Source: Marisa cornuarietis (Eukaryota; Mollusca; Gastropoda; Architaenioglossa; Ampullariidae). Taken from it: a DNA stretch of 64,000 bases. The DNA is taken from positions 124,001 through 188,000 of the forward strand of contig SMMW01000646.1 of NCBI GenBank assembly GCA_004794655.1, in the 5' to 3' direction. Below are positions 32,807 through 46,650 of this stretch, piece after piece; position 1 is the stretch's first letter; each line of letters starts with the position of its first letter. Position numbers and translations under genes: made by a program. A model generated the notes under the pieces. The model saw only the letters and a list, made by a program, of their open reading frames with translations. It searched no databases and was not told the DNA's origin.

Positions 32807-35800
32807 AGGTTGAGGGACGACCTTTACCTTATGTGTATGAAGGTGCGTGTATGGGCGGTGTGGAGGTGTGCGAGTCTGTGAGTGAGTAAATGGGAGAGAG
32901 AGTATATATATATATATTCACACAGACGCCAGGCAGCCAACGATCCTTTTGACAGGTGAAGATCAGATGCCAGCCGCGATCTGTGCCACAGCACATTAAA
33001 TCTGCTTTAATAATAATAATAATAATAATCACCAGTAACAGACTACCTGACGGAGGACAACCTGACGACACGCTCACCTCATCCATTAACTCATTAACTC
33101 ATCCAGGCACTAACCGTTAGCCTCATTATCTATACACGCCAACCTGACGTTCAGACCCTAACAGCTACTCTGTTTCTCTCGAAACTTTCTTCAGTTCCTG
33201 AACATCTGGAAAATAAAAACCAGCTCACAGTTTCCCAGATTTGCCACTGGTGTTGGAAAGTTGTTGACGGTTATGTGGGGCAACCAGTTCACTCTGCTGA
33301 CCTACTTAGTCCTCTGACGGGATACTTCATTCTTCTCATACCATGTGAGTTAGCCTTGAGATAACCGCGATGTTCGATGACTTTTCATCGTGTTTGACGT
33401 GGCGAAGACCACAGATCACTGCTGTCTGGATGACAACCAAGTGTGTCTATCCGCGCGCCTACAGAGATCGTAAATAGAACACGGTATTTGCCGCCACTTC
33501 CAGGTCACCGGCATTCCCCTACCCCTACCACCACTACTCCCTCACCAGTCTGTCCACCTGTTTGTCTAGAGTTGCCGCCCGCCCCCCTCCCATCTCCTAC
33601 TGGCCTAGTGAACACAACAGTGAACACTTTCTCAAACGTGATGAAGGAGAGAAGGCTGCTTGCTTGGGCTGCACGCATCAGAAGTCCAGAAAGGACTAAA
33701 TAATCCCAGGGCTTTGTGTTCACCTAGAAAGTTTGCCAAGAGCTTAGGATCCTGTCAATGATTCGCAGTACAAGATATATTTTCAGTGCTGCAGATAAAT
33801 ACCACTGAACAGTTTTTGTCCCTGTTCGTAGTGGTGAACATCTCAGGTGAGAACCAGGAGACTAATTTGTGGAACGGTCGCCAGGGACTGTTGCCAGCCT
33901 TGTCGTGTCCTCCCATACAGGGCTCACGCGCTGGCGACCGTTCGCGGCTCCCCGCCTCGTCAGAGGAGAAGCGAGCGGAGGAGAACGGGAGGCCCCCTAC
34001 AGTCGCCCACAGACTAGCGTACAGCGTGCGGTGTGTGCATAGGTTTTGTTGTTTATCCGAGCAGTCGCCGCATCAGTGACTGCCAGTGTCGTGTTCCTGT
34101 TTCTGCACTGCATTGTTTTCAACTACTGCCTTCTCGGATGAACTGTTCACCAAGCTTTTACGACCGCGTGGAGCATTAAGTACACTTGATTTGTTTAGAT
34201 CACCCAGCGCGGGGAGCAGGTGTCACAGAGAACAGGAGAGGAGGGCTTGCTTTCCATCAGAAACCTGTGCAGGTGAGTTTGAATCCACAGGCAACAATTT
34301 AGATGGAAAATCCACATGTTTTAGTTTGGCATGTTACCGCGTTTAGAACAACTTTTTTTTCAAATTGAAACTACGGTGAAATAGAGAAATAGATTTTTTT
34401 TACCACAAACCAAATTGTTACAAAATATAGACCAATTCTCGAGTGCCTTCACTAGAAATTAGCAAAATGTTGGACAGATGTGAAGAGAAACTGCGTGAGG
34501 GCCTTTTTGGTGAGAGTGGGTGTGTAGCTTGTGTTTTGAGTGTTGGCTAGCTGTTTGCCCTTCTATTGATCGCTCACATACCATCGAGGAGGCCGAGTTG
34601 CTACAGAATGCAGGCCAGGTGATGTGTGGGGGAGGGGAAAAAGTGATATGTGGAGGGGGAAACAGAGAGGGGTGGGTGGAAGTCGATTCTACCGGATGTG
34701 CTTGTCTGCTCGTTGGAACACCGCATGTGTTGTTCTTGCCTTCAGTAGAACTGCACGCGACTCGTCTCGATCTGTCGGTTCTCTGATGTACTTGGGAGAA
34801 TAGTTGTCTATACTAATACTCCTCGTGTTCTTTCAAGTTCCTAGTAGGTCAGAGTGTTTGGCGCGCGGCATCAGGTATAGCGGTTCTGTGGTGTGGGTGT
34901 GGGCATGCGCAACATCGAACCTGCTTCACATCGATCAAGTCTAGAGTTACAAATGCTCGCTTGGCTTTCGACAAGAGATGTTATGCGAACATTTATATCG
35001 AAAGAAGATGTATTTCTTCCCGCCTAGCATTCGATCGATGCCAGAAGGTCAGCCAAAGTTCATGAGCAAGAGAAATCGGTGTGATTAAGGTGACACTTGT
35101 CAGCAATCTTATTTCGTGGTCAGTTGCTTCCTGTGGAAAATGCTTACTTAGAACCACTAGAGAGAGAGAAGGGGGTAGAGAGAGAGAGGATTGTCAAGTA
35201 TGGTCATCAGGTCACGTCTCGGGCCACACATACTTTTCTCTGCACGTGACTTGACATGCTTTCAAAGGTCGTCAGGTTTTCCTCCCGGGTCTTCCCTTCA
35301 TTGACCCTTCTTCTCGACTCACTGTCCAGGAGATACCGCACTCGGGGTGCACCTTCACTTCGCACCGGCAGGTGAGCAATATTGTTGAGGATTACGAAAT
35401 AATAATAATACGTAGATGCAAGGGCAGATGTGTTTTCTTGAACATGTATGCACGCACGCGCGCGCACACACACAGAGACACATATCGACCATGATGATCT
35501 GTGGTCGGCGGCGTCTGTGTATAATAACCAACAAATGTATACTCAGGTGTCATAGCTGTAATAATTTGCAGTGTTCGAGCCTTGTGCAGTCCTATCCGGT
35601 TGCAAACAACACGGGTTGCGAGAGACTTCAGGAGCCAGTTGCACATCACGTTTCTAAACCTTAAAACTGTTCTAAAGAAGCAAAATCTCTTCTTATCCAT
35701 TCAGACGCATTGCATAAAAACATTGTACTGACAGGACGGAAAGTCAGACTTAAACAACTTTATCTTACTTAAAGCAGTTTTAGTTTTAAAAATTCTAAAA

Positions 35801-38637
35801 TTGTGGTGTTCACTTTAAACTTATTATCTAAATAGAGTTAAGGCCTAAAAGTGTTTAAAATTAGAAATGTGTTGTGCAACTGGCCCCAGAGCTCGGCACA
35901 GCCAGTGATCCGTGTCCGCTAGCTGCGACTACTGGTCCCCTCTTTGATGCTGCCGAGGGTGGGCTTGAGGGATAAATTTCACAGACACTGATGCAGGTGA
36001 TTAGGATGCGCATTGTGTGTGAGTGCGCCGATGTAGGTAGGGAGGGAAACAAAGAGTGAGTTACTGTATAAATGAGCTGATAGAACTCAGGATCAGGTAT
36101 CAGGCGTGACCCATTGACCTCTTTCAGTTTGTTAAGCGAAGGTAATAGCTTCCTTAGATATTCGACATACATCATTCAGATCACACACAGCAGTGATTGA
36201 TGTCGGTGTAGAACCCAGTGTGTGTGTGTGTGCGTGCCAACGTTTGCTGTGCATGTGCGCAAATACAAATTTTGTTGTTCGTGTTCTGATACAAATGCAT
36301 CTGTAAACTTTGTGGTCGTGAGTATGCATGCATTCGCGTGTTTGTGTGCTTGTGTGCGTACACTTTAGTCCGCTCGAATGCAGTGCAGAGGGTAGCTACT
36401 TCGATGCCTGCTAGGTCCTGTGGCTGGAAAATTTCCTCTGTACACCCAGCAAGTGCCCTGCAAGAGCTGGCTACCCGATGAATCAGGAGAAATAAAAACG
36501 ACCCCAGTTAGGGTTCGGTTTCGACATGCCGTGTTCTAGACACGCTGGACCACTTACGATCGCAAACCCTACAACCACTAGGCTCTGGGGCACTTCATTT
36601 AGTTTTACCTTGCACCTAGTATGTTTAGCTGATTGTATTGTATCTGTTATGTTTGGCTGTGATTACTATTGTATCTTGTATCTTGTTGACTGTGATTATA
36701 TGAAGCGTCTCAAGGAAACTTAATTGCTGAAATTCGACATCCGCAAAGCAGCCAGAGCATCAATCATGACAGCACCAGTCAGCTGTTAATGTCAAAACTC
36801 ACTGTTAATGCTCGGTCGCTGACATCGTGACCGGAATTGTAAAACGCCATTGCCTGGCATGCGACGCTCGTGGTCGCACGTGGTCTGCACGCATGGAGAA
36901 ACTTTGCTCAGCACGTGCGCTGGGAATGTAACCTTCACGTTATTTATCAGTTCTTTTCTCATCGATGTCCTTTCATTTTCTTCGCAAATTCAGAAGTGTT
37001 ATGAGAACAGGTTCTTGTTAAAGACCTACTTAACTCGATGCTAATATTGAGCTCTGAAGTTGCTGGAATTTTCAGCGCTGTATTGCAGAAATGCGTTTCG
37101 AATTGTTAACATGGACTTTTTGTATTTTGAGAATTAGTATTTCGTTTTCAAATGAGTGAGTTCATGTCAATATAACATTGCGGTCGGGCGAGCTGCTTGT
37201 GTCATCAAGACAGCCTTTAGGTCCGCCCGACGACCGGACTATATTTGCGAACAAGACAGTGTCGTCTATAGTCTGTTTGTCTGTCTGTCTGTCCATGAGA
37301 CTGCAAAGAACCGCAAGTTTCTCGGTGACTCAGGATATCATCCCGATTCTCTCATTCTTGGCTTGTCCTCCTGCAGCTAGCTACATGCTATCTTGGTCGT
37401 TTTATGGTAGTTTTCTCGTGATCACGTGACCTCAAAGCATGCTGTCAGAAAGATTCTCCTACTTACCGCCAATAATTTGTTCTTACTAGAGGGTGGGGGG
37501 TGAGGAAACAGATGGCTGTTCAGCTGCCATGTATCTGTGTTTTCCGATGTGATCAACTAATGGGTAGTACTCCTGTCTGCTTCGGTTTGCTAGGACCCGC
37601 CCCTTTGTGATTACTTAGGGAAACTCTCTCCCATTCCTTGCAAATGTATTAAGCAAATCCGTGTTACGGCCATGTAAAATATCGTTGATGCTACTCTTGA
37701 TTCGGGCTGCAGTGGTTTTTCGTCTCTTTGTTGTTTTTTTTGTGTGTGTGTGTTTTGTTTTTTTTTTGTTTTTTTTTTTGTTTGTTTTTTACCCTGGCTG
37801 ATTTCGAGAAAAAACATACATCAGCACTCAGTGTGAAAACATTTTTTTTTTCTCGTTAAAGAAACTTTTTTTAAAATGTCGATGTTGACGTTGATACGTA
37901 GCAGCAAATTAAAGAGCTGGGGATTGTAGGCAAAAATATTTTAGCTTTGAGACCCGCTGTTTCTGTTTACATGTTGAGTTTTTAAATGCTAAAAAGCTGG
38001 GTGGATGGAGAGGCGCATGCGCTTGCCAAGGTTGTGCCGGTGCTGAGGGCTAGCAAAAGATTTCCAACCGCACAAAACATGAAGGATCTGGGCTCCTCTT
38101 CACCTTCCACTTTTCCTTGAACCAGTGCCATTTTTTGCCGACCTTTTCACTGGACAGGAGGAGGACATGAAAGGCGTGGCACCGCCAGAAACGCGCTAAA
38201 GGTCGTACCCGCCCGTGGGCCACTAGTTTCCATTTTCAGTACCCCACTGTGTGATCCGTTGCTAGGGCAGCAGCATTCAGGCTTCTCTATTCGTAGACTT
38301 CTGACCGGTGGTGAAAAGATATTTTAGACAGTTCGCCAAATATAGCGACAGCGAAAGGGCGGTGATCGTTGAGAAAGACTGTTAGAGTTACAATTAAGTG
38401 CATTAGAAGGATGTGAAAGTTGATGATAGGATTAGTGTTACTTAGTGTGATTTTGTTCACCTACATATGTACACCAGACTTGCGAAAGACTGGCAGTAGT
38501 GCAAAGCTATGACAGCTGTTTCACAGAACTGTTTTTATACATGTCATAATTTCGTGAATGGCAATGAACCTGTTTAGCTAACTGCAGCGCAAGACAATCG
38601 GCCGGACTGAGTTTAACCACTGACGTATAGGGTGGAC

Positions 38638-38832
38638 TGCTGTCTGTCTGCCGAGACCAACGCTTAGCCTCTTACGAAGTCCTCCGCTGTTAGTCTCGGC
38701 GAGCTTTAACAATGAATATAACTAAACCGGAATCTTTGTATACGCCAGCCTCGTTCTATGACTTAACTTTAAAAAAATCGTCTGCAAGCAGTCCAGTAAT
38801 ACAAGTTTGTGGTTTAACAGCCACTTGCAACG
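38638..38832 (-). repeat. Unclassified repeat of about 190 bp, copy B (inverted)
   Basis: Reverse-oriented copy of the element at 20018. Shared blocks include CAGCCTCGTTCTATGACTTA and GCAAGCAGTCCAGTAATAC. The internal hairpin (GCCGAGACCAACG with the later TAGTCTCGGC) is kept, with compensating differences. It lies in intron 2. Confidence 0.75.
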
Positions 38833-41019
38833 GTAGTTTTGACTGACCCCGATTAGGAAGATCCAGTGGCTCATGTATGACAAAGTACGCGTGTTTTGCT
38901 GTATGTCAGTATTCCGGAAATAATTTTTATACTTACACAAATTAACAAAATTAAACAAGCATGGCAGCAGCTAACATGCATAGGCCGTTGCCATTTCCTT
39001 TCCAGCATGCAGCATCTCGCGGCGAAAGAAAAGCGAGGAAATTGTCAAATCTCAAACAGAAAAGTCTCAAAAGAACAGCATCTATCTGAATTGAGAGGGG
39101 GGTGTTATCGGTTTGTTTTGTTTTATCGCCACATGCATTTCATGTGCAGATTTTACAAGCCTAAAGAGTAGCCTGCCAACATTATGACCATTTCCATCCC
39201 GGCCTTTGCTAGTTTTAATATGAACAGAATGTATTGCACTGAGACTGCGAAACACTGAAGAGGATGTCCTCCATTAACATATTTGTTTATGGGAAGGAGC
39301 TTGGTGTGACCTTTGGTCTTTAAAAACTTTTCTTTGGTGGATTTATTTATTTGATCGTTTCCCATTATGAAGGGAGAAGGAGGACGATGTACCGGGGACA
39401 AAAATAAACCTCGACGGCCAGCCATTAGAAGAAGTGTCATATACAAAGGGTTTGACCACTGCTCTTTTTACATGAGAAAGAAACACCGATGTCGACACCA
39501 CTTAGTGTGGCGGGGTATGGTGTATGGACAATTAAAAGGCCACTAAACAGCCTGACAAACACGACCTTCTGGCCGGCGCTTTGTCAGGCCTCGAGCTCCA
39601 GCTGCTTTAGTATTAGGCCCACAGCTATAAACAACCGCTTATGATCCCATGTACTTGGTGGAGATGATTTCCCTTGAAAGTTTTACGATGGTGGGACGAA
39701 AGAGTAGCCAAGGCGTTAGGTGGATGTCAGCTTAGGGAGGTCAGCTTAGGGAGGTGGGCTTAGTCATGTTCAGGTGCAAGGTTGGCAGTGATTTCCTACA
39801 TACAGCAAGCATACTCGAAGTTGTTTCGCTTTTCAAATAGAAGTTTGGTGTTCGATTGGTTAAACACACAAAGTTATCACCGACAACGAAATTTCAATTT
39901 TATGCAGGGTAACCAGTATCGACCATGAAATTAACCTTTAAAAAAGTTCCTGATTAACTAATACAACATACCGCCGTCACAAAAAAAGTTTGTAATTTGA
40001 TTTTGAGAGAGAGCGAGGGCGGAACCATGTGGATTCACCGAGATTTAGAACTGTGCGAATTGTGAGGTCGTTAATGTAGCCCGTCAGGTCACTTGCTGTG
40101 CCAGAAGCAGATTAAATCGAATTCCCAAAATAGGCAACCGACAGGACTGACGTCACGGATTTGGAGGTTTTGACCCCCTTCCGACCAGCAGGCGAGAATG
40201 TGTCCGTTCAATGCTTGTTATCTCAAGATCAAAACAGAGGTTTCCATGAGACTGAGACCTAGTGCCTTGTAATGAGCTAATGAAATCATTTAAACATAAT
40301 TCTGCACTCGGGTTTTGGGAAATGAAAAACTTGGCTTGGGTTCCTTTCAAACGTGCCGACTGTCTTTTGTAGATAACATTGAGCGCAAACTCGCAAACGC
40401 GCGCACGCACACAGGGGAGGAGATTGTGGGGTGGTTGGGGGAGGGGAGGGACAAGAGAGGAGTGAGAGAGCGGAAGGGACCTCAGGAACTAGAAAGTACA
40501 GCAAACACGCCAAAGAAAGTAACGAGTGGAGGATCGAGTAAAACGGGCTTGTTACTGTTAGTCTCAGAAGGGTAATTCCTGTGATCAGGGGAAGAAAGAA
40601 TGCAGACATCACTACCTTACTTTTCCACGAGTATGCAAATGGGTCTCTGTGTTAGTCCAACCCACCGCCTCCTCCATATCTTTATTATGGGGTGAATCGG
40701 GGAGAAGAGATGTGTAAAATACAAAAAAGTGCCTACAGCAGGTGCAGTGTGTGTGTGTGTGTGACTATAATCGCCAAGGATCAGTTCCGCTGTATTCTCG
40801 TTTATTCTCCACTCGGCTGATCAGAATTAACTGAGCTGCGTTCTAGCGCCCCCCCCCCCCATTACTACACTCCTGTTGTACAGTTATTTTCTGCCTTGTA
40901 ATAAATGTGGTATACTGTCATGAATGTTGCCTTCCGCTACATTTCAGGTAACTTAAACTGACACATTATCCTAATTTAACGGCTGAAGTAACCCGCTCTT
41001 ACGATCTCACTGTTGTCGT

Positions 41020-41150
41020 TGATTGGTGGCCTGTCGCCATCGTTGGTCATGGGTGTTATCTCTCGGCTCCGACATACCTCTTTCTGAATGTGACACCTGT
41101 TTACAGGGCCCGCTGTCGGTGGTTTTCTCCGGGTACTACGGCTTCTTCTA

Positions 41151-41153
<3 letters not shown>
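41020..41153 (+). mobile_element. SINE-like fragment related to the 9397 repeat
   Basis: Its last part (GTTTACAGGGCCCGCTGTCG, GGTTTTCTCCGGGTACTACG, CTTCTTCTAAC) matches the body and tail of the element at 9397. The head is too diverged to recognise promoter boxes. A pure (TG) repeat starts immediately after the tail, a common outcome of tail expansion. Confidence 0.4.

Positions 41154-41203
<50 letters not shown>
41154..41203. repeat. (TG)n microsatellite
   Basis: About 25 uninterrupted TG units following a SINE-like fragment. Confidence 0.95.
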
Positions 41204-41206
<3 letters not shown>

Positions 41207-41279
41207 AAGAGAGAGACTCAGTGAGCAGTTATGATTTGAATGATGGCAAATGGATTTGTACGATGCATTTGGTGTCTAG

Positions 41280-41351
41280 TGATAAGTGTGCACTCTTGCG
41301 ACTTCGTGTATGTAAGCGCCTTGAGTCCGCCTTTGATGATGATGATGATGA

Positions 41352-41353
<2 letters not shown>
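41280..41353 (+). mobile_element. LINE 3' tail with (GAT)n end
   Basis: GTAAGCGCCTTGAGTCCGCC followed by TTTGATGATGATGATGATG, a LINE-like terminus with a (GAT)n tail. A (TG) repeat follows directly. Confidence 0.5.

Positions 41354-41398
<45 letters not shown>
41354..41398. repeat. (TG)n microsatellite after (GAT)n
   Basis: About 22 TG units following the (GAT)n LINE tail, 150 bp from the previous TG array. Confidence 0.95.
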
Positions 41399-44300
41399 CA
41401 CAAACACCCACATGAGGTGGGTTCTTTCTCATACCCGCCGAGAAACAACAAAGGTCGGTCGGTGACACTTCTTTAGTCTATTGTCTCACCCCACTTTCTC
41501 AGCAGCGAACTCTCACCAGAGCGAGAATCCCCGAGGATCGTGATTGTTCTTTTTGGGTTGGTTGTCACGAGCTGTAGCAGTCGTGCTTTTTTGAAGTCTA
41601 GAGCTGTGCTTTTTGGGTATGGAGGGAAGACGGGGGTAAAGGCCACACATCGTTCAAAGGACATTCACAGTGCACCGAGGGGAAATTTTGCTGTGGCCCT
41701 TTGAGTGCGCTTGTATCTGACTGCCTACGTTTGGCATTCGAGAAATGTGACTTGGACAGGAGGCAGGGACGAGATTAGGCCGCTGTAAGCAAGAAAGTGA
41801 GCCACTGAGACAAGGATTTCTTTCACAAGATTCGATTTGCTAATAATTCTTGTGTTGATGTTTTACGTGTAGATATATTTCGAGTCGATCTGTGTAGTGC
41901 TCTATTTTATTTGTATCTGTTGTTAGCTTTCGTTCTTTCTTTAATATAAAAATGGTATCCATTATTCGTGTTTACTTGCGAGAGAGAATGTGTATTTATG
42001 CACGATTTGTGTGTGTGCGTGTGTGTGTGTGTTAGTGAGTGAAATTAAGCTGAAATTAACTTGGACCTTGAAAAGTTATTTGTACCATATAATTCTTTCT
42101 CAGTCTCCCACTCTTTCTGGTTATCTGTCGTCTTAAATAAATATAGCGATAGATGGAAGGAAGATGAAAATAGCATTAAGTGTTGTCGGAATGGCGAAGC
42201 TCAAGCACGTACAGCTTTTTGTGGCACATTCCAGTCGGCGTCCTTGACGATGAAATTAGATGAAGGTATCTTGCATCATTTCTCTCAGATTTCGTCCAAA
42301 GCCGTGAGAAGTAAGAAGTGTTTCTGTCTGCTTTGGTTAAAAAAAAACCTCCGACGTATAGCAGAGAGATGGAGCATAAGAAGGATAATGTATTGTAGAA
42401 CCTGAAAGTTGTGCGTTCGTGTTCCTCACCGATGTATAATTCTTGGTTTAGCAGGAATGCAAGAAAGCCTTCTGCTTAGTTGCACGGTGATAAAACTCTG
42501 CAACAGGACTAAAAAGTTTTTACACCTGGCGGTGATTTTGCAATCTTCGTGGGGAAATAGGAGTATTGCGAGTGGAGAATTTCTGGAAAGAATCTTTGAC
42601 AGCCTATGAACAGGTGGGACAAGCAGAAAAAGTAGGTGTGCGGAAGAAAAAGTCTGAACCCACATCCACCAGTCTTCGCCGTCTTCGCTCAGAGAAATTA
42701 GTAATGACTGTAACAAGGCCTAAAATCTTTAAAAAAAAAAAAAGATTGACAGGTGTGCAGAAAAACAATAGCTCCGCGGTCAATGCTTTTGTTGCATTGC
42801 CAGGTGATAGCGTATTTGTGTTTAGAATTTTTTTTACCTCTGCTTCCATCGTCTGCCAATGCCGGAAATACATTAACCTTGTTTGGAGTACCAATCGTAA
42901 AAGCCGCATGTAATAATAATGTTAAGCATGATTTCCCTAGTGGCAAAACTCCAAAAGTCAAGGGCGGAAAAAAATACAGGTGTATGGAAGGCGGTAATGC
43001 TGTTGTCTGTTAAATGCCCTTCCCTCATCCCACAAGTTTTCTCTATTTCTTTTCAAGGTATTTTTTTAATTTAATAGACGATTATGAATTTAACTTATTT
43101 GTACGGGGGGGGGAGTATTTTTGAGCCATTCATTTTGTGTGCTCTGTCGATAGCCTTCTTTAAATATCGCTGGCTGATATAAGAACGCAGATATCGCGAA
43201 GGGCTAAAAACTCTGCATGTCACGTGATATCTGGGTGATCACGTGATGTATAGACGTGGTTCGCATGAACAATTATTCACACGCCTTTAGCCAGACTGAA
43301 ATATGTTCTTTTATTTATTTTGTGTGTATGAGTGTTGGGGAATAGGGGTAATGTCTCATTATTATGTTCCCCTCTTTCTGTGCTCCGCGTCAGAGTCTCT
43401 GTGGGAGGATGGGAGAGAGAGTGGGGGTTGCACGAGACGGTAGCTTGGTTAGGGTAGCAGGGTGGTGAGGGTAACTTGTTGGGAAAAAATTGTTGGCACG
43501 CGCTACGCTTACCTGTTTGATGCATGCATCCAAGGCACTGCGGGAACAGCTCCTACGATCGACTCGGGGCGACCTGACCGTTTTAAAGACTTTGGCAGTT
43601 GAAATAAGGCAGCTGTTTTTCAAATTTATTTTAACATTTATTTTATTGTGGCTAAATGACGGAGTATAAGCTTTATGTATGACACAGACGGTGAAGGAGT
43701 TTTGTGTATAAAAGTGGGCGAGTATGGTGTGGTATGGCACTGTGGGAGAGTTTAATGTTGGACAGCAGTGTGGGCGAGTTTAGTGTGGTACCGCAGTGTG
43801 AGTGACTTTGGTGTGGTATGTGGTACATTAATGGTTTCTTTGGTCGTCTGGTGAGCCTCTTGCCCTGTGTTGACTGTCGCTTATTTAAATACTGTACACT
43901 GTACATGATATCGTACTCAAAACCTTGTCCTCTGTGGAAATTCATGATATATTCTAAATTTGTCCTCTTCTCTGCCCCCCACCACCACCATACCTCTGGC
44001 CTGTTTATTCGCAATGTTTACCTAGTGGATAAAATATTCTGATAAACACGAGTGGGACAACAGTAGCTCTTCTACCTGCTGGTTTCGACTCTGCTGTATA
44101 AAATAGCGAATAGGAGTTACAATGGCGTCTCGGAATGTTGGGTTCGTGGGTGCGTGGTTTATCCCAGCAGGTCTGTGCTTTCATTCAAATCCTGGTTGTG
44201 CCTAGACACCTGCATGTAGGAATAAATAAGCAGCGCGCTTGTTTGTGTGTGATATGCGCCCGGTATACTGGCATGACTTTGAGACAACATCATCATGTGC

Positions 44301-45195
44301 ACTAACCTAAATATAGCAGTTAGTTAGGTCGGTGACTACGAGATGAGTTGCTGAAGGTCGCTAGAGAGAAATCCTTGCCAGCGGTTGTCTGCCCTGGCAG
44401 TGTCAGTACTTCACGAACCGTTGTCTGACTGAGACGCAGACTCACACTCGGTGAAGGGCTGTTGTTACACAAAGTGGCAACAAATGTGTCAGGGCCATTC
44501 TCAAACTGAAGAATAGCAACTTTAAGTAGGGTCCTACCTCGATCGCATCTTCATGCCACCCGTAAGGCTTGACATGGATCGGACTGCATGACCGGGCGGA
44601 GTTCATCTCCATACATTAAACTGGCCATAAATTTTAGGGGTGAGCGGGCCCTACGGGTTGTGTGATGCATGCAGAAGAAACAAATGCTCATGCAATCCAG
44701 TTCAGGGCGGAACGCGGGTCATTTGACCCAACATCACGGGTGGTCCCGCTTCTCAGGCGAACCTGAATCTTTTATTACTCGCCGATTGGCTGTTCCTCAC
44801 TAGTGACCTGAAGTGTTGGTTGGGAAAAAGAAAAAAACAAAACTAGCGTGGTGGGTGGTTGGTGGATGGGATGGCCAAAGCCTCCGTGAAGGTGGCCGTA
44901 AGGTTTACTGTGGATATTTCCGGTGCTCGAGTATCCTGCATAACAATGGTGACTCTAAGAGTGTGTTAGGAATAGGACACTGACGATGCTTGTCTTTTGA
45001 TTAGGGTTTATTGTAGTTTGTTTTCCCCAATTTTACATCTTGTATGTCGCTTTTTATTTCTTCCTCCAGTCTTTTTGCTTCACTGTTAATTGGTGTCAGT
45101 CCCCTTTTATTGGACTTGAAGATCCATTTTTCTTTTTTTTTCAATCAGCAAATGACAACAAGGGATTCCAGCTTATTAAGGGTGTGGGACAGGGA

Positions 45196-45290
45196 AAGTA
45201 TGGTAGTCTGGTGGCAAAAGGTGCCATGTTCGAGTCTTGTATGAGCCTACGTCCTCCCGCTCGACATGCGGGTACATGATTTATCAGGGA
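45196..45290 (+). mobile_element. Possible tRNA-derived SINE head
   Basis: GGTAGTCTGGTGGCAAAAGG resembles an A box and ATGTTCGAGTCTTG a B box, with tRNA-like spacing. No cloverleaf of a functional tRNA can be drawn and no clear tail is seen. Confidence 0.25.
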
Positions 45291-46566
45291 AGGGATTTAC
45301 CACTCACAGCTCACTTGTATATAGCATACTGTACTCACGGTGAACCGCTCACAGCTCATTATCCCAACGGCTGACCGTGGTACTTCGTGTCCACCTCGTC
45401 ATTTAGGTCGATTTGCTTTCTATGTTTCTCATTTGATGAAGGATTACGGTGCAGTTACTGCCATATATATAATAAAATACAGTGATACACTAACATCCGC
45501 TAGCGAGAGCTCGATCTGCCCATGTATTTTTTCCTGTAGGAGCTGACTTCTCCACCCTTCTCGTCTTCCTCCTTCCTGCTCCAAGCACGCACATATCGGT
45601 CTCACAACTGCTAGGCGCACTCACTCTGACTCATGAAAATGCACGGGAGTTAAACATCGCCCTATTACTGTTATCTAATCACACACACACACACACACAC
45701 ACACAAAACCTAAACTACGCTACCTTGTTCCTATCTTTACCTTTTTATTTTGGTTTTTTTTTTCGTTGTTGTTCTGGCACCGAAAGAAGTGCACACATGT
45801 AGTCAGTGACTCACCAAAGAACGTTTTGTAACTTCATGTTCTATATCCTGATGCCGAGCTTCAATGTAGCCTTCACATGCTGGCCTCATGCTGCATGTCA
45901 ACATCTTCCCAAGGACTCGGGTGGCCCTGGTGCCCTCCCACTCGTCTCCCCCACTTCGGATGCTTACGTAGTTCACGGAGCGATTTTTTTAGTCGCGGTG
46001 TCACGACCGCACCCTCCGACTTGACAAAAGAAGCAGGCCGGCACAGTGTCAAGTGTATTGTACCCGCCGTATTAATCCGCTACAGAATGTGCACGAGCTT
46101 TCAAACTCCCGAGTGGGAAGGAGGGAGCAGTACAAAGGTAGATCTGTTGTGCCTTCTGGTTTAAATCAAGTGCCACAAACTCCTTCTCGCAAATGTCTTT
46201 CAGGTTTTGTGTCCGAGCAAAAAAAAGGGAAGAAATTTCGTTCACTACAGTCGCCTTGTCCTTGGTCCTGTCTGGCTGTTCTTTTTTGCAGGCGGGTGCT
46301 TGAGTTGACGCAGTGTGTAAAACCAGGCGCCGAACCTGTTTTGAAAATGTTTGTTTATCTTTTGGGTACACCAGGCATGAAGATTGGCACAGATTATAAA
46401 AGCGTTTTATTTATTTTTTTGGGGGGTGGGGGGCAATTTTTGTGAAGCTTAGCCAAGGGAAAAACCGGTTCAGATGTAGCAGGTTCACTTCACAACTCGT
46501 CGCTCGCCACTGTATTAATAAAGGTCATTATTAACCCAGCAGAGTGCCGAAGACTAAACATGCAAT

Positions 46567-46650
46567 ACAGTAAAACCTCCTTTTTAAGACTCGCTAAGTC
46601 CACCAAAATAAGGTTGTAACTGCAGGGGGTCTTAGTAGCGAAATCAACAA
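46567..46650 (+). mobile_element. Pogo/Tigger-like terminal fragment
   Basis: ACAGTAAAACCTCCTTTTTA, then AAGACTCGCTAAG and, 40 bp later, CAGGGGGTCTTAGTAGC. The start resembles the terminal inverted repeats of pogo/Tigger-type transposons (CAGTA-AACCTC-TTT-AAGAC). No transposase and no matching opposite terminus were found, so the assignment is tentative. Confidence 0.4.

Larger units (their letters stand above)
28592..38637. other. Intron 2 DNA, middle part
   Basis: Beyond the listed SINEs and LINE fragment there is no recognised gene. A GC-rich block near 33880-34060 with open frames was examined and not called. Short AAT and GT runs occur. Confidence 0.5.

Noticed and set aside
33780..34280. 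Extra exon or alternative first exon in a GC-rich part of intron 2
   Set aside because: Open frames are short, no family similarity is visible, and no splice pair keeps phase with exons 2 and 3.
44705..44730. GGGTCATTTGACCC as a nuclear-receptor site
   Set aside because: The half-sites are separated by 2 bp, not a standard spacing for inverted repeats of this type, and a single such match in 64 kb is expected by chance.
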